Shown: piece by piece, positions 42,880 through 51,933 of the stretch
Position numbering within the stretch: position 1 is the first letter of the stretch
Layout: every line of letters starts with the position of its first letter
Source of the DNA: Physcousia sp015060555
Lineage (GTDB): Bacteria; Bacteroidota; Bacteroidia; Bacteroidales; Bacteroidaceae
Assembly (NCBI GenBank): GCA_015060555.1
Contig: SUYG01000046.1
Span: 62,001 to 126,000, forward strand
Reading direction: 5' to 3'
DNA length: 64,000 nt
Position numbers and translations under genes: made by a program
Notes under the pieces: generated by a model
Told to the model about the DNA's origin: nothing
Databases searched by the model: none
Seen by the model: the letters and a program-made list of their open reading frames with translations, nothing else

Positions 42880-44322
42880 ATGAAACTTAAGCGTTTGTTA
42901 GTCAGCATATCCATCGTAATCATCTCTACCTGCTTCTCAATGGCGCAGGTAACCGCTCCCTCCCTTATAGGGAGGGCGGGGGGAGAGTCCTTTACATTGG
43001 AGCAATTGAAGGATTCTGCCCTTCAGAACAATATCGCCATGCGTAAAGGACGCCTGCAGGTTGCAGCAGCCAAGGAGCAGCGCAAGGAAGCCTTTACGAA
43101 ATATTTCCCCAGCATCAGCGGTACGGGAATGACCTTCCGTGCCAACAAGGAGATGGCCGAGATGACCATCGATCCGCAGGAGATGCTGACGCCTGAAATG
43201 AAGGCGGTGCTGGGCGAGTTGGCACCTATGATGGCACAAATCCTGCCTCCTGAAGTGCTGGCAGGGCTGGGTAGTCCCATGACAATGGCCATGATGAAAA
43301 AAGGTACCATCGCCGGCGTGAATGCTGTACAGCCTGTCTTCGCTGGCGGTCAGATCATCCTTGGCAACAAACTGGCTCGTCTTGGCGAAGATGTCAGCCA
43401 TCTTCAGCTTCAGCTCTCTGAGAAAGATGTTGAGGCACAGGTAGAGCACAACTATTGGCAGCTCGTTTCTATGCAGCAGAAACTGCGGACACTCGACAGC
43501 GTAGATAAGATGCTGGGCAGCATTCAGCATGATGTGGAGACGGCGGTTAAAGCCGGCGTAGCCCTCGGCAACGACCTCCTTCAGGTGCAGTTGCGCCAGA
43601 ATGACATCGCCAGCCAGCGCCTGAAGCTCAACAATGGCCAAGCCCTTGTCAAGATGCTGCTTGCGCAGCTCTGCGGCCTCAGTGTCACCCCAGAGATTAT
43701 GATTCCAGACATGTCAAACGACATATCGCAAGAACTCGCTCCCCTCGCCCTTCGGAGAGGGGCTGGGGGTGAGGCCATTGAGGCCCCCCTCTCATATTTA
43801 CCAGAATACCAGCTCCTGGAGAAGAGCGTAGAGGCGGCGAAATTGCAGCGTAAGATGGAGGTGGCCAAGAACCTGCCCACGCTGGCCGTGGGCGCAGGCT
43901 ACAACTACCACAACTTGTTGGAAAACGACCGCCATTTCGGTATGGTCTTCGCAGCCCTCAATGTGCCTATCACCGATTGGTGGGGAGGTGCCCATGCCAT
44001 CCGTCGCAAGCGCTTCGAAGAACAGACGGCGCGTGAGCAGCTCATCGACAATGCACAGCAGTTGCAAATTCGTGTGCAGAGTACATCCAATGATGTTGCA
44101 GAGGCTCAGAGCCAGCTTGCCTTGGCTCAGAAGAGCGTGGAACAAGCCACTGAGAACCTGCGCATACAGCGTAACACCTACCGCGCCGGCACTTCCACCA
44201 TGAGCGACCTGCTGCAAGCACAGCTGTTGCTGCAACAAGCGCAGGACCAAAAGACGGATGCTTTTGTCGCACTCCAGAACGCCCGTCTTGCCTATCGTCA
44301 AGCCACTGGGGTGAATGAATAG
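42880..44322 (+). CDS. TolC-family outer-membrane efflux protein
   Basis: The 480-aa protein has a signal peptide ending FSMAQ and two TolC repeats, with the expected long helices (LQVAAAKEQRKEAFTKYFPS; VEQATENLRIQRNTYRAGTS, then TMSDLLQAQLLLQQAQDQ). It forms the outer channel of the pump. Two palindromic element copies are in frame: residues 25-37 directly after the signal peptide (TAPSLIGRAGGES) and residues 287-299 near the middle (APLALRRGAGGEA). Confidence 0.93.
   Translation: MKLKRLLVSISIVIISTCFSMAQVTAPSLIGRAGGESFTLEQLKDSALQNNIAMRKGRLQVAAAKEQRKEAFTKYFPSISGTGMTFRANKEMAEMTIDPQEMLTPEMKAVLGELAPMMAQILPPEVLAGLGSPMTMAMMKKGTIAGVNAVQPVFAGGQIILGNKLARLGEDVSHLQLQLSEKDVEAQVEHNYWQLVSMQQKLRTLDSVDKMLGSIQHDVETAVKAGVALGNDLLQVQLRQNDIASQRLKLNNGQALVKMLLAQLCGLSVTPEIMIPDMSNDISQELAPLALRRGAGGEAIEAPLSYLPEYQLLEKSVEAAKLQRKMEVAKNLPTLAVGAGYNYHNLLENDRHFGMVFAALNVPITDWWGGAHAIRRKRFEEQTAREQLIDNAQQLQIRVQSTSNDVAEAQSQLALAQKSVEQATENLRIQRNTYRAGTSTMSDLLQAQLLLQQAQDQKTDAFVALQNARLAYRQATGVNE
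42952..42989. repeat. Palindromic element copy K, in frame after the TolC signal peptide
   Basis: ACCGCTCCCTCCC-TTATA-GGGAGGGCGG..GAGAGTC, read TAPSLIGRAGGES. This is the cleanest coding copy. Confidence 0.9.
43738..43775. repeat. Palindromic element copy L, in frame in mid-TolC
   Basis: GCTCCCCTCGCCCTTCGGAG with AGGGGCTGGGGGTGAGGC, read APLALRRGAGGEA, the same frame as copies F and K. Confidence 0.8.
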
Positions 44323-44363
44323 CAGCCCTTTTTAGTCTTTTCTGAACATTTTAGCTGTAATTA

Positions 44364-44395
44364 TTTGGAGCGATAGTTTGAAACGCATAACTTTG
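44364..44395 (+). promoter_or_regulatory. Promoter of the GH30 gene
   Basis: TTTG (44364-44367), 20 bp, TAACTTTG (44388-44395). A full match to the Bacteroidota consensus, 32 bp before the ATG. Confidence 0.75.
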
Positions 44396-44427
44396 CAGGC
44401 AGAAACATTGCAAAAACCAAGTTTTTT

Positions 44428-45978
44428 ATGAAACGGATATTGCTTTCTCTTTTTGCATTGGTCGTGTTTGGGTCAGTCCATGCAAAGACCATCACCCTTA
44501 CTGTGAAGACAACGCGCCGTCAGACGGTGACAGGCTTCGGTGCCGCCTGCTGCGATGGTGCCATGCGCCCGTATGGTACTGATAAAAAGCCTGCACAGTT
44601 GCTCTATGGTCCCACGTCCAAGGTAGGCTTGAACATCTTGCGCGTAGAGATTTCTCCAAGCTTTAATGGTGATGATGGCGCGTCGTGGGGTAGTACCTAC
44701 AACTGGGAAGGCGGTGTTCCGTCGGCTCAGGTTGTGAAGCAGCGTGGCGGTATTGTTTTCGGCACGCCCTGGTCGCCTCCAGGAGACTTTAAGACGAATG
44801 GCACGGCCCAAGGTGGCAACAGCGAAGACCAGGGCTGGCAGCGCGGTGAACTGCGCGAGGACTGCTATGAGAAGTTCTTCCCTTGGCTGAACTCCTACCT
44901 GAAGTACATGAAGAGCCGTGGTGTAAAAGTCGATGCGGTGTCCGTGCAGAACGAGCCCGACTGGTGGGTTAACTACTCAGGTTGTCTCTACACGCCCCAG
45001 CAGCAGCTCAACCTTGTCAAGAACTATGCTCACATGCTTGACCGCGAGACCTATTCGGGTGTGCGTCTGATCAGCGCTGAGCCGTTGGGGTTCGACCCCA
45101 GATACTCCAATATGCTGCTGAATGACAAGACGGCGCGCGAACAGATTGACATCATCGCAGGTCATATCTACGGCCACGCACCCTTGCTAAACGGCAACCT
45201 GAAGGATGCTGCCGTGTTGGCTGCCAAGTATGGCAAGGAAGTGTGGATGACGGAGCATTCCTCGACGGACAACATCGGTGAACGCCTGCCGACCTGGCAT
45301 GAACAGCTGCTCTTTGCCGAGGAACTCAATGAGTGTATGTTGGCTGGTTGCACGGGGTACATCTATTGGTATATGCGTGCCCACTGGGCTTTTGTGAGTA
45401 CGGGCGAGGCTAAGTATGGCGCAGCGAATAAAACTAAGAATCGTCTGTTGCCCCGTGCCTATGTGATGTCGCACTTTGCCAAGAATGTCACAGGCTCCAC
45501 GCGCTTGGAAACCTCGTTGGATATGACCTCTGGGACAGAAGCAGCAAGAGAGTATTCTGCCTACATCAAGGACGACTCGCTGCTCATTGTCATGGCCATC
45601 GACACTACTGCCGAGAATTCCACCTTGCGACTCAGGCTCCCCTATAACGTGAAGGGTGGCAAACATATTCTTTCTACCGGCAATGAGACTACGGAACTTT
45701 GTCAGGAGTCCGAGATTGTCCTGGAGGAGCCCACGAAGACCTTCCTTGTTGACATGCCCGCACGCAGCCTGAACACCTACGTTCTTGTTATAGATAAGGA
45801 GTCTACGGCCATCGCCGCACCTGAGATGGCCACGACAAAATCTGCTAAGAGCCAGTTCTATGACCTGCAGGGCCGCCCGATGCCGGAGCCCCGTGGCCTC
45901 TGCATAGAGCGCCGCGCCGACGGCACTTCCCGCAAGGTGTACCTTGGCCCGCGGGGAAGAGCCATCAGCGTCAAGTAG
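44428..45978 (+). CDS. Glycoside hydrolase family 30 protein
   Basis: The 516-aa secreted enzyme has a signal peptide (LLSLFALVVFGSVHA), a GH30 barrel and a beta domain. The acid/base glutamate is E176 in VQNEPDWW and the nucleophile E276 in WMTEHSS. Blocks such as RVEISPSFNGDD and FGTPWSPPGDFKTNG fit xylan- or glucan-active GH30 members, but the substrate is not certain. The last 45 residues (FYDLQGRPMPEPRGLCIERR onwards) are a short secretion-type tail like those of Prevotella secreted proteins. It is monocistronic. Confidence 0.9.
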   Translation: MKRILLSLFALVVFGSVHAKTITLTVKTTRRQTVTGFGAACCDGAMRPYGTDKKPAQLLYGPTSKVGLNILRVEISPSFNGDDGASWGSTYNWEGGVPSAQVVKQRGGIVFGTPWSPPGDFKTNGTAQGGNSEDQGWQRGELREDCYEKFFPWLNSYLKYMKSRGVKVDAVSVQNEPDWWVNYSGCLYTPQQQLNLVKNYAHMLDRETYSGVRLISAEPLGFDPRYSNMLLNDKTAREQIDIIAGHIYGHAPLLNGNLKDAAVLAAKYGKEVWMTEHSSTDNIGERLPTWHEQLLFAEELNECMLAGCTGYIYWYMRAHWAFVSTGEAKYGAANKTKNRLLPRAYVMSHFAKNVTGSTRLETSLDMTSGTEAAREYSAYIKDDSLLIVMAIDTTAENSTLRLRLPYNVKGGKHILSTGNETTELCQESEIVLEEPTKTFLVDMPARSLNTYVLVIDKESTAIAAPEMATTKSAKSQFYDLQGRPMPEPRGLCIERRADGTSRKVYLGPRGRAISVK

Positions 45979-45981
45979 TTT

Positions 45982-47139
45982 TCAGGCGTAGCTGTGCATG
46001 CCTCCGAGCAGGTAGTTGACGCCAAAGTAGGTCATGAGCAGCGATGCCAGCGCGATGAGCGAGTAGATGCGGTAGTTGCGCTGTGAGCGGAACCACGGCA
46101 GGCTTTTCTGGTGCAGGGGAATGCTGTAGATGATGAGCGTCACCAACGCCCATGCTTCCTTGGGGTCCCATGACCAGTAGCTGCCCCAAGACACGTTGGC
46201 CCACACAGCACCGAGGAAGATACCTGTGGCCAGGAGGAACACGGCAGGACGCAGTGCCTCGCGGCGCAGGATGCTCACCACGAGCAGGATATAGCTGAGC
46301 ATGATTGTTCCCACGTGAACCACGAGGAAAGGCGAGCGCAGCACAGGCACCAGCGGACGCATACAGATGGCGATGACCATGTAGGATGCCATCGCTGTTC
46401 CACAGATGCCCAGCAGAATTGTCGGCAGCAGTGATGTGCGCGTTTTCACACTATCCTTGCGGCGGCTCTTCTGCACAGATGTGCAGATCATTCCGATGGC
46501 TAACAGAATGTAGCCGGCGTAGGTGACGGCAGTTCCCCAGGGATCGTAGCTGATGGTGAAGGTGCTGCCGTGTGCGTCATCGTCGAAAGAAGTCTGGTAG
46601 ATGCGATAGCCCTTAACGCGTCCGATGTTATTCATGGAGATGGTGGTGGGCGTTTCGCCGTCGGTGGTGGCGATGACTACGTGGCTGACGTAGTCGGCGG
46701 GCGTAGTGCCGTCGCTGTCATAGGTGGTGGTGAACTCGCGCAGCGCAAGATAGAAGGGCATCTTTTCTGACACGGTGTAGGCCCCGTGTTCATCTTTCAC
46801 CCAATAAGAACGTGTCGTCTCACCTTCGCGCAGGTGTGTCATCCCACGGTGGCTGGTGAGATGTGTTGTCAGAGCTCCGGTCAGAATCACGAGAAAGGCT
46901 GCATGCAACAGCATCACGGGCCAGTTTCGCCACATCTTTCTCTTCCACATGAGAACACATGCTGCGATGGCTACCAGCGCCCAAAGCGCTATGAACCACC
47001 AGGCGCCATATACCTGCCGCAAGGCATATTCCGTTCCATAGTTTTTCTCTACGACGGTGGCGATGGCAATGACGGCTGCCACCGCGAGCAATAGGATGAA
47101 GGGCAGGCGCCGCAGGAACGTTCCTTTTTCCATGATCAT
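45982..47139 (-). CDS. ccsA: Cytochrome c biogenesis protein CcsA/ResB-like fusion
   Basis: The 385-aa membrane protein combines a ResB-like N-terminal half (LPFILLLAVAAVIAIATVVE, then a periplasmic loop with HRGMTHLREGETTRSYWV) and a CcsA-like C-terminal half. The tryptophan-rich heme-handling motif WGSYWSWDPKEAWAL is intact. It would attach heme to the c-type cytochromes encoded just upstream. The start at 47139 overlaps the previous stop as ATGA. Confidence 0.9.
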   Translation of the reverse strand: MIMEKGTFLRRLPFILLLAVAAVIAIATVVEKNYGTEYALRQVYGAWWFIALWALVAIAACVLMWKRKMWRNWPVMLLHAAFLVILTGALTTHLTSHRGMTHLREGETTRSYWVKDEHGAYTVSEKMPFYLALREFTTTYDSDGTTPADYVSHVVIATTDGETPTTISMNNIGRVKGYRIYQTSFDDDAHGSTFTISYDPWGTAVTYAGYILLAIGMICTSVQKSRRKDSVKTRTSLLPTILLGICGTAMASYMVIAICMRPLVPVLRSPFLVVHVGTIMLSYILLVVSILRREALRPAVFLLATGIFLGAVWANVSWGSYWSWDPKEAWALVTLIIYSIPLHQKSLPWFRSQRNYRIYSLIALASLLMTYFGVNYLLGGMHSYA

Positions 47140-48275
47140 AAAGCGGGGTATTCCGGATTGTTGTTTTCCTTGACGGCTATGCACTCCATCTCAATGAGCC
47201 AGGTAGGACGGCAGACGGGTGCCAGCGTGATGACTGTCGGGATCTCGGGGAAGCGCTGTCGGAACATCTCGCTGACCAGCTCGTAGTCGCCTGTGTCGCG
47301 AAGATAGACCACGAGGTGCATGACATTGGAGTAGTCCATTCCGCCCTCGTTGAGCAGCATTTCGACATTCTCCCACATACGTAGCGTCTGTTGGCGGATA
47401 TCTCCCACATACATGACCTCACCTCGGTTGTTGATGCTGGCGGTGCCGGAGATGAGCACCTGTGCACGGTCGCCGTATTCCACGCGTGTGCCTCGCTCGA
47501 AGGTGACCCCGTATTCGTAGGTCGGGTTCAGGTGAGTCTTGGCGTAGAGATAGCGTTGCTGTGAGGGTTGGAAGCCTGTGAGGGCGTAGGTGCCCATCTG
47601 TATGAGTGCTTTCGTGTCGGCGGGGCCTCCACCGATACCCGTGGAGGCGATGTAGTGTGTCGCCGGTGTCAGTCCCTGCTGCTCGAAGTTGTCGCGCCGG
47701 GCTCTTACCATTCCAGCATATTGGGTATCGACATCACGCACAAAGAACCATGTGCGGATGCAGTTGTCGGCCAGCGTTGCCCCGAAGTGTTGCAGCTGCT
47801 GTTCGTAGCGATTCAGGATGGTTTCGGTCTGCTCCGCCGAGTCGCCTTGATTGCAGATGAGGCCCATCTGCCACAGGTGGCGGTAGCCATTGTGGCTGGC
47901 CACGACCATCCCGTGCTCTGTCGTAATCTCTTGTCCGCTCGTCAGGTAGAGCCATGCTGCCACCTTGGAACCGTCCAAAGGCTGCTGCTGGATGAGGGAG
48001 ATGGCCACGTTGGGCTCCTGCCGCATCAGGGGCTGCTGGTTGGTGCTGTCAGAAAGGAAGTAGCGCTTGAGGATGTACTGTGCTCCTTCAAATCTTGGCA
48101 TGTGGGGCAGTCGGTCCTCGGCCGCGTACATTCTCTGCAACTGGCTTGCGAAGTCCTCGCGTCGCGGCTCCACGTGCAGCATCACATGCCATTCTCCAAC
48201 GCCTGTCTCCGGACAGAAACAGGCAACCTCGGCACGGACACCTAAGTCTTCTAAATATAAGGTCGTATATTTCAT
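47136..48275 (-). CDS. Two-domain RidA/chorismatase-like protein
   Basis: The 379-aa protein has a C-terminal RidA-like domain (QVLISGTASINNRGEVMYVG, YSNVMHLVVYLRDTGDYELV) and an N-terminal part of similar fold. The phrase HYIASTGIGGGPADT resembles the FkbO/Hyg5 chorismatase group, which also has two RidA-like halves. The biochemical role is therefore uncertain. Its place between c-type cytochrome and ccsA genes, with ATGA overlaps at both ends (47139 and 48275), ties it to the cytochrome operon. Confidence 0.75.
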   Translation of the reverse strand: MKYTTLYLEDLGVRAEVACFCPETGVGEWHVMLHVEPRREDFASQLQRMYAAEDRLPHMPRFEGAQYILKRYFLSDSTNQQPLMRQEPNVAISLIQQQPLDGSKVAAWLYLTSGQEITTEHGMVVASHNGYRHLWQMGLICNQGDSAEQTETILNRYEQQLQHFGATLADNCIRTWFFVRDVDTQYAGMVRARRDNFEQQGLTPATHYIASTGIGGGPADTKALIQMGTYALTGFQPSQQRYLYAKTHLNPTYEYGVTFERGTRVEYGDRAQVLISGTASINNRGEVMYVGDIRQQTLRMWENVEMLLNEGGMDYSNVMHLVVYLRDTGDYELVSEMFRQRFPEIPTVITLAPVCRPTWLIEMECIAVKENNNPEYPAL

Positions 48276-49012
48276 TTCTTTAAGTCATTAATCCAATCAT
48301 CGATGAGTTGTCGGACTTCGTTCAGGTTCTCTTTGAACTGGTTGCTGAGGATCTCTGTGTGGTTTACATGCAGGAGATTCTCACCCCCTTCTGCCGTGAT
48401 CTGGTGGAGGAGCGATTCCTGGGCGTTGCCGCTGACCACGCGGACGGCTCCCTCCTTGCGGGTGCTGGGCACGTCCACGAGGCTGGCATAGGCGTGTCCT
48501 GCGGTGAGGTTCAGGGCGGCAGCGCCAGCACCTCCGTTGCCACCGTGACATTGGATGCACGCCCTGTCGAACAAGCCAAGCTGCAGCGCACCGAACGTGC
48601 TGACGTCTACGGTGCCCAACTCCATGCGGATGGTGTCTTTCGTGTCGCCGGCATCGTCCATGTTCACGCTGGCGAGCGTGATGATGCGTTCGCGCAGTCG
48701 GTTGGTGATGGCCAGCTCCACGGTGTTGATGTCGTCGCCGATGTTGGAGAGCACCACCTCCACCGTCGTGCCATCGGTCGTGGTATTGGGCAGTGCGCGA
48801 ACCACTTGGGCGTAGTTGTCGCCCGTCGTGAAGCCAGCCAGCGAAACGGAATATTTCTTGTCCCATGCGCCGATGCCAGAGACCGTGGCCGTCAGCTTCA
48901 CGACGCGCCCGTTGTCTGTGGTGGCGACAGCCTGCTGCTCGATGTCGCCCGAGTCGCAGGCGGCCAGCAGCAGCGCCAGCAACGCAAGGATGCAAATATA
49001 AGGATGCTTCAT
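48272..49012 (-). CDS. Heme c-binding lipoprotein
   Basis: The 246-aa lipoprotein (ILALLALLLAACDSG) has an Ig-like or beta-rich N-terminal half and a C-terminal half with one CxxCH heme motif (RACIQCHGGNGGAGA). Then come VVSGNAQESLLHQI and a helical end. It should be an electron carrier or heme-dependent partner facing the periplasm. It overlaps the RidA-like gene by ATGA and follows a porin gene. Confidence 0.85.
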   Translation of the reverse strand: MKHPYICILALLALLLAACDSGDIEQQAVATTDNGRVVKLTATVSGIGAWDKKYSVSLAGFTTGDNYAQVVRALPNTTTDGTTVEVVLSNIGDDINTVELAITNRLRERIITLASVNMDDAGDTKDTIRMELGTVDVSTFGALQLGLFDRACIQCHGGNGGAGAAALNLTAGHAYASLVDVPSTRKEGAVRVVSGNAQESLLHQITAEGGENLLHVNHTEILSNQFKENLNEVRQLIDDWINDLKK

Positions 49013-49033
49013 GCCTGTTGAATAAGGATGGAA

Positions 49034-50356
49034 CTAAAAGCTGAACTGGGCCTGCAGGGCGGCGTAGTGAGTGCTAATGCCGAGGTCGTCGTTGTCGCGG
49101 TCGAGCTGTGTGGCGTGGCCCCAGCGACCCGTGAACTGGTACATGGCCGAGAATTTCAGGTGTACCTTCGGCACGTAGTAGTTGCAGACCACGGCGGGCA
49201 TGTTCAGAAAACCGTCCTTCGATGTGCCGTTGCGGTCCATGAAGTCATAGCGCACGCCCAGCTGCACCGTCTTGCTGACGAAGTAGCCCAGCTGTGCATA
49301 GGCACCCCAGTAGTTGAACTTGTCGCTGATTTTCTGGCGCTTGGTGAAGCTCACGTGCATCCAGTAGGCCTCGGCGCCCACATACCAGCGGTTGTAGAGC
49401 ATGGCGAACTCGGCGCCCAGGCGTGCATCGTTGGTGCTCTCGCTCTCGCTTTCCACGTTGAGTCCGCCGGAGATGCCGAACTGCATGTGGCGCCCCTTCA
49501 GCATTCGGGCATTGCCCTGTGTCAGCGGCATCTTCCCCCACGGCATGAAGGTGATGCGACCGGCGTAGAGCAGCGATGGGATGTGCCAGTCGTCGGAGAT
49601 GGTCTTGGTGGCACCGTTCACGACCGAGCCGCTGCCGTTCCACAGTCCGACTTCGTAACCCATGAGCCAGCTGTCCTTTTTCTTGTTCAGGTGTGCAACG
49701 CCGTGGAACTGCACGCCAACGTCGAAGCCGGTGGCAATTTGCGGTGTGACGGCATTCAGCGTGTGTGGCATGATGGTGGACGTAGAGAGTGAAGTAGGAA
49801 CAGTGGGGAACAGCGTCTCGCCCAGCGTGGTCAGATAGGCGTGTGTGAAGGGCGTCTTGAATTTACCCACACGGAAGCGCGCTGCGGGGGTGATGGCGTA
49901 GTCGAGCCACGCCTGCTGCAGGATGTTGGCTCCTGTGGCGGCGGCATTGATGCTCAGGTTGTAGTCCAGACAGCCGAAGGTCTTGCCCGTGAATCCCAGG
50001 ATGGCGTAGGGCATGGCGAACCCAGAGTTGGCGACATTGTCCTGATTGTAGGCTTTGTCCAGCCCCTCTTCATCATAGTAGTTGAACTGTCCGCGTGTCT
50101 GCAACATCAGATAGGGCTTGAACACGAACTTTCCGTTCTTGGACTGCAGCGTGAAGCCGCGGTCATCGGCGATGCCCAGCACGCCGTTCTCCATGTCGAT
50201 GTGGGAAGACTCACCCCCCGAACCATTCAAGTCGGAACACTTAATAGTTCCGTCTTTCTGGCACCCTATAAGGGAGGGAGCGGTTTCCTGTGCTAAAAGG
50301 GTAGCTGATGGAATAGCAAAACAAATGATGAATAAAAGCTTAATATTTTTTCTCAT
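49034..50356 (-). CDS. Outer-membrane porin (OprP/OprO-like)
   Basis: The 440-aa protein has a signal peptide ending TLLAQ, a region DDRGFTLQSKNGKFVFKPYL, and many amphipathic beta strands ending YAALQAQFSF with terminal phenylalanine, as in phosphate-selective-type porins. Residues 25-50 are a palindromic element copy (TAPSLIG ... SGGES) that itself contains a 39-bp insertion (CQKDGTIKCSDLNG). The gene lies in the cytochrome/imelysin operon. Confidence 0.87.
   Translation of the reverse strand: MRKNIKLLFIICFAIPSATLLAQETAPSLIGCQKDGTIKCSDLNGSGGESSHIDMENGVLGIADDRGFTLQSKNGKFVFKPYLMLQTRGQFNYYDEEGLDKAYNQDNVANSGFAMPYAILGFTGKTFGCLDYNLSINAAATGANILQQAWLDYAITPAARFRVGKFKTPFTHAYLTTLGETLFPTVPTSLSTSTIMPHTLNAVTPQIATGFDVGVQFHGVAHLNKKKDSWLMGYEVGLWNGSGSVVNGATKTISDDWHIPSLLYAGRITFMPWGKMPLTQGNARMLKGRHMQFGISGGLNVESESESTNDARLGAEFAMLYNRWYVGAEAYWMHVSFTKRQKISDKFNYWGAYAQLGYFVSKTVQLGVRYDFMDRNGTSKDGFLNMPAVVCNYYVPKVHLKFSAMYQFTGRWGHATQLDRDNDDLGISTHYAALQAQFSF
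50208..50284. repeat. Palindromic element copy M with an unrelated hairpin nested inside, in frame
   Basis: The flanks are GACTCACCCCCC and CCCTATAAGGGAGGGAGCGGT-like arms (50263-50284). The insert carries CGGAAC-ACTTAATA-GTTCCG at 50233-50252. The total stays a multiple of three relative to the simple copy, so the porin frame is kept. Confidence 0.82.
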
Positions 50357-50379
50357 GAGAATGTTTTTTATAAGTAATT

Positions 50380-50414
50380 GCTCCCTCCCTACAAGGGAGG
50401 GTGAGGGGAGGGTC
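50380..50414. repeat. Palindromic element copy N, intergenic
   Basis: GCTCCCTCCCT-ACA-AGGGAGGGTGAGGGGAGGGTC, between the di-heme oxidoreductase stop and the porin start. Confidence 0.82.
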
Positions 50415-50415
50415 T

Positions 50416-51933
50416 TTATAATGACTCTAAGAATTTTATCAGCGCCGATCTATCATCCTTGTGCATATTCTTATAGAGGTTCTTGCTGGCTTCGCCCTCT
50501 CCACCGTGCCATAGGATGGCCTCTTGCAGATTGCGGGCTCTGCCGTCATGCAGGAAATAGGTATGAGCATTCACCTTCTCTTGCAGCCCGATGCCCCACA
50601 GCGGCGTAGTGCGCCATTCGTTGCCGCGAGCCAGACCGCTCACATAATGGTCATCAAGTCCTACGCCCATGATTTCAGAGCCCATATCGTGAAGCAGATA
50701 ATCGCTGTAGGGATGGATGGTCTGGTTGCCCAGCCAAGGCAGCTCGGTGCCATTGAGTAACTTAGCTCCGCGAGGTTTAGTGTGCAGTGTGGTGACATGA
50801 CACAGATGGCACTTGGCCTCGAAGAACTTCTGTTCGCCGATGGCCACCATCTCGCGTTCCGTGATCTGGCGGTTCTTGTAGCTAACCTGCGTGGTCGTGC
50901 TGCCCAATCTCCTGGCGGGAACGCCCAAACCGTGTAGGTAGAAATCGACATCCTCCATATCCTCTGTCGAGACATCCAGCTTGTCGTAGAGCAGTCCCAT
51001 CATGGAGCCCTGCTGCATCTGGCTCTGCCCCTCGCAGATCTCCTCGGGATAACGACTGTTGGTGACGCCCATATCGCTGGAGAAGCCCAGCTCCACGGTG
51101 AGGTCGGCGTGCTGTGCCTTGTTGCCCGAGAGTCCCAGCCGCAGGCGCCCACGTTCGTTGATGTAGTTGGCGCGCCCTGAGATGCCGTACTCGGGATAGT
51201 TGGAGCGGCGTGCCAGCTCCTCTATCTCGGCGGGGTCGATGGCCATCATCTGTCCCATTCCCACGTGGCGCAGGGGGATGCGCACGGTGCAGAAGAGATC
51301 CTCCGGACGGATGGGCTCGTCGGTGTCGCGGTAGGTGGGCTTATACCAGTCGGTGATGGTGTATTCGGGATAGACTAACTCGTAGGGCGTACCGTCGGGG
51401 AACTGGAACTGCTGGCTGTGCCAACGACATTCCAGCTTGCCTTCTGCTGTCACACCCATAATGCTTTGATCGTGAATCACACGTCCGTAATCCTGGAAGA
51501 AGGCGCCGTTCTTGCGGGTAACATACACCAGCATCGACGAGAAACCGTAGGCGCCGCTGCCGTAGTAGGGCGTGCCGTCGGGGTCGGTGCCGGTCTGTGT
51601 CCACAGGCTCGGCTTCGTTCGGCCGGCATTGCGATGGCAGGAGCCGCACGAGTAGCCGGCATAGACGGGCCCCAGGCCGTTGCCCGTGTTCATGGGATTG
51701 TCATAGAGGCGGTCGCCATGCGTGAAACGCTTCTCGTTGGCCGCGACTTTTGCCACCCAGTCGGCTTCCGTGTCATAGGCGTAGCTGGAGTTCTTGAAGA
51801 CCGTAGAGGTGCCTGCCGAAAGGACAAACCCCTCCGGCACCTCTATGTCGCGAACATCGTTCACCTCTAAACCATCATTCTCACAGCCCCAGAGAGCCGT
51901 GAGAACAATGCACCATAGTAGTTTTTGCTTCAT
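50416..51933 (-). CDS. Di-heme oxidoreductase (DUF1111 family) lipoprotein
   Basis: The 505-aa protein has a lipobox (IVLTALWGCEN) and two CxxCH heme motifs, YSCGSCHRNAG and KCHLCHVTT, with conserved RNEWRTTPLWGIGLQ and HDGRARNLQEAILWHGGE. This is the DUF1111 group, related to MauG/di-heme peroxidases. It directly follows an imelysin gene, a pairing known from bacterial iron-uptake loci, so a role in iron or heme redox chemistry at the surface is inferred. Confidence 0.9.
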   Translation of the reverse strand: MKQKLLWCIVLTALWGCENDGLEVNDVRDIEVPEGFVLSAGTSTVFKNSSYAYDTEADWVAKVAANEKRFTHGDRLYDNPMNTGNGLGPVYAGYSCGSCHRNAGRTKPSLWTQTGTDPDGTPYYGSGAYGFSSMLVYVTRKNGAFFQDYGRVIHDQSIMGVTAEGKLECRWHSQQFQFPDGTPYELVYPEYTITDWYKPTYRDTDEPIRPEDLFCTVRIPLRHVGMGQMMAIDPAEIEELARRSNYPEYGISGRANYINERGRLRLGLSGNKAQHADLTVELGFSSDMGVTNSRYPEEICEGQSQMQQGSMMGLLYDKLDVSTEDMEDVDFYLHGLGVPARRLGSTTTQVSYKNRQITEREMVAIGEQKFFEAKCHLCHVTTLHTKPRGAKLLNGTELPWLGNQTIHPYSDYLLHDMGSEIMGVGLDDHYVSGLARGNEWRTTPLWGIGLQEKVNAHTYFLHDGRARNLQEAILWHGGEGEASKNLYKNMHKDDRSALIKFLESL

